A stretch of 32,307 nt of DNA, taken from contig NZ_JASLGE010000057.1 of the NCBI RefSeq assembly GCF_030150285.1, forward strand, positions 1-32,307. Direction: 5' to 3'. Shown one piece after another: positions 31,885 through 32,307 of this stretch. Each line of letters starts with the position of its first letter. Within the stretch, counting starts at the first letter, position 1. The notes beneath the pieces were generated by a model, which ran no database searches, was not told where the DNA came from, and saw only the letters and a list, made by a program, of their open reading frames with translations. Made by a program: the position numbers and the translations under genes. This DNA is from Pseudomonas sp. (GTDB lineage: Bacteria; Pseudomonadota; Gammaproteobacteria; Pseudomonadales; Pseudomonadaceae).

Positions 31885-32307
31885 CAGTCGAGGTCCTTCA
31901 GAATCGCTTCGTCGAAATAAAACTCGACAAGGGGGGCGTCGGGAATCTCCCAATCTTTTTGGAGGCGTTTGTTTTCATTGATGATGCCCGTCCATGCATC
32001 AAACGCCACCTCCGGATTATCCTGCGCTCCCCTCTTGTCCGTGTGCAGATTCCACAACCGCCGCCGCAGCGCCTGCGTCACGCTCGCCCACTCATGGGCA
32101 ATGTTCAGTTCACTGTCCACCTGCATGCTGCGGGTGTTGATGTTGGCTGAGCCGTGGGTGGTGAACACGTCATTGACGATCATCAGCTTGGAGTGGATGT
32201 ACACCGGCATCCATGGCTTGCCCGCCGGCGAGTCTGGGGCCACCAGCGAACACACGTGGACTTTTAAGCCGGGCACTGCCTGCGGGCGAATCGTGCTGTC
32301 ATGGATT
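31884..32307 (-). CDS. Phospholipase D, T6SS effector Tle5-like (partial, 3' end)
   Basis: The C-terminal 140 residues or so of a phospholipase D-superfamily protein; the frame stays open to the window edge and the N-terminal part lies outside. The second HKD-type motif is visible as HSKLMIVND then GSANINTRSM, with the GSxN pair intact. The position normally held by the motif's Asp (fifth after Lys) is Asn, with Asp next to it. The RSMQVDSELNIAHE stretch is typical of the Tle5/PldB antibacterial effectors delivered by the type VI system, which degrade target-cell phospholipids. Two Sel1-repeat lipoproteins follow in the immunity position. Cardiolipin synthase is the alternative, made unlikely by those neighbours. 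Confidence 0.85.
   Translation of the reverse strand, partial: IHDSTIRPQAVPGLKVHVCSLVAPDSPAGKPWMPVYIHSKLMIVNDVFTTHGSANINTRSMQVDSELNIAHEWASVTQALRRRLWNLHTDKRGAQDNPEVAFDAWTGIINENKRLQKDWEIPDAPLVEFYFDEAILKDLD

Noticed and set aside
1..32307. CRISPR array, tRNA, rRNA or insertion sequence
   Set aside because: I found no regularly spaced repeats, no tRNA-like cloverleaf with a CCA end, no rRNA and no transposase-like protein.

Overview
The window looks like a Pseudomonas chromosome, most likely of the P. fluorescens group. The sequence is GC-rich. It carries Pseudomonas-style REP hairpins (GTAGGAG...CTCCTAC), a short palindromic MITE-like repeat at the left edge, several LysR-regulated catabolic operons, and the end of a type VI secretion phospholipase/immunity locus of the PldB (Tle5b) kind. 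I see no rRNA, tRNA, insertion sequence or CRISPR array.

Left part (1-11.1 kb): a secreted histidine acid phosphatase and a small unknown protein come first. A LysR regulator then diverges from a seven-gene sugar-acid (aldonate) catabolic operon: SDR dehydrogenase, FAH-family hydrolase, D-erythronate dehydrogenase (denD type), ACS-family transporter, 3-hydroxyacid dehydrogenase, IlvD/Edd dehydratase, and an FAH-family enzyme of the 2-keto-3-deoxyaldonate dehydratase (XylX) type. REP-like hairpins sit in three of its gaps.

Middle (11.1-19.1 kb): a second LysR regulator diverges from a class II aldolase/adducin protein and a second ACS transporter. A Rieske oxygenase with its VanB-like reductase lies on the opposite strand, diverging from a GntR/FCD regulator followed by an AEC-family carrier. 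Twin GTATAC sites lie between the oxygenase and the GntR gene. This looks like uptake and oxygenation of an aromatic acid.

Right-middle (19.1-29.1 kb): a compact seven-gene minus-strand operon encodes a Rieske oxygenase, a glyoxalase-I-like protein, a Rieske ferredoxin, an unrecognised 209-aa protein, a DUF1116 protein (the family linked to oxamate carbamoyltransferase), an amidase and a ferredoxin reductase. It holds a complete three-component oxygenase next to C-N bond enzymes, so I infer catabolism of a nitrogen-containing compound. It is the best candidate here for an undescribed pathway. A divergent LysR gene, an epimerase-type dehydrogenase and a sugar-porter-type transporter follow.

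Right edge (29.1-32.3 kb): two tandem, nearly identical Sel1-like lipoproteins lie downstream of, and translationally coupled to, the 3' end of a phospholipase D gene. This matches a T6SS Tle5 effector with duplicated immunity genes. The distal immunity copy has lost and replaced its C-terminus.
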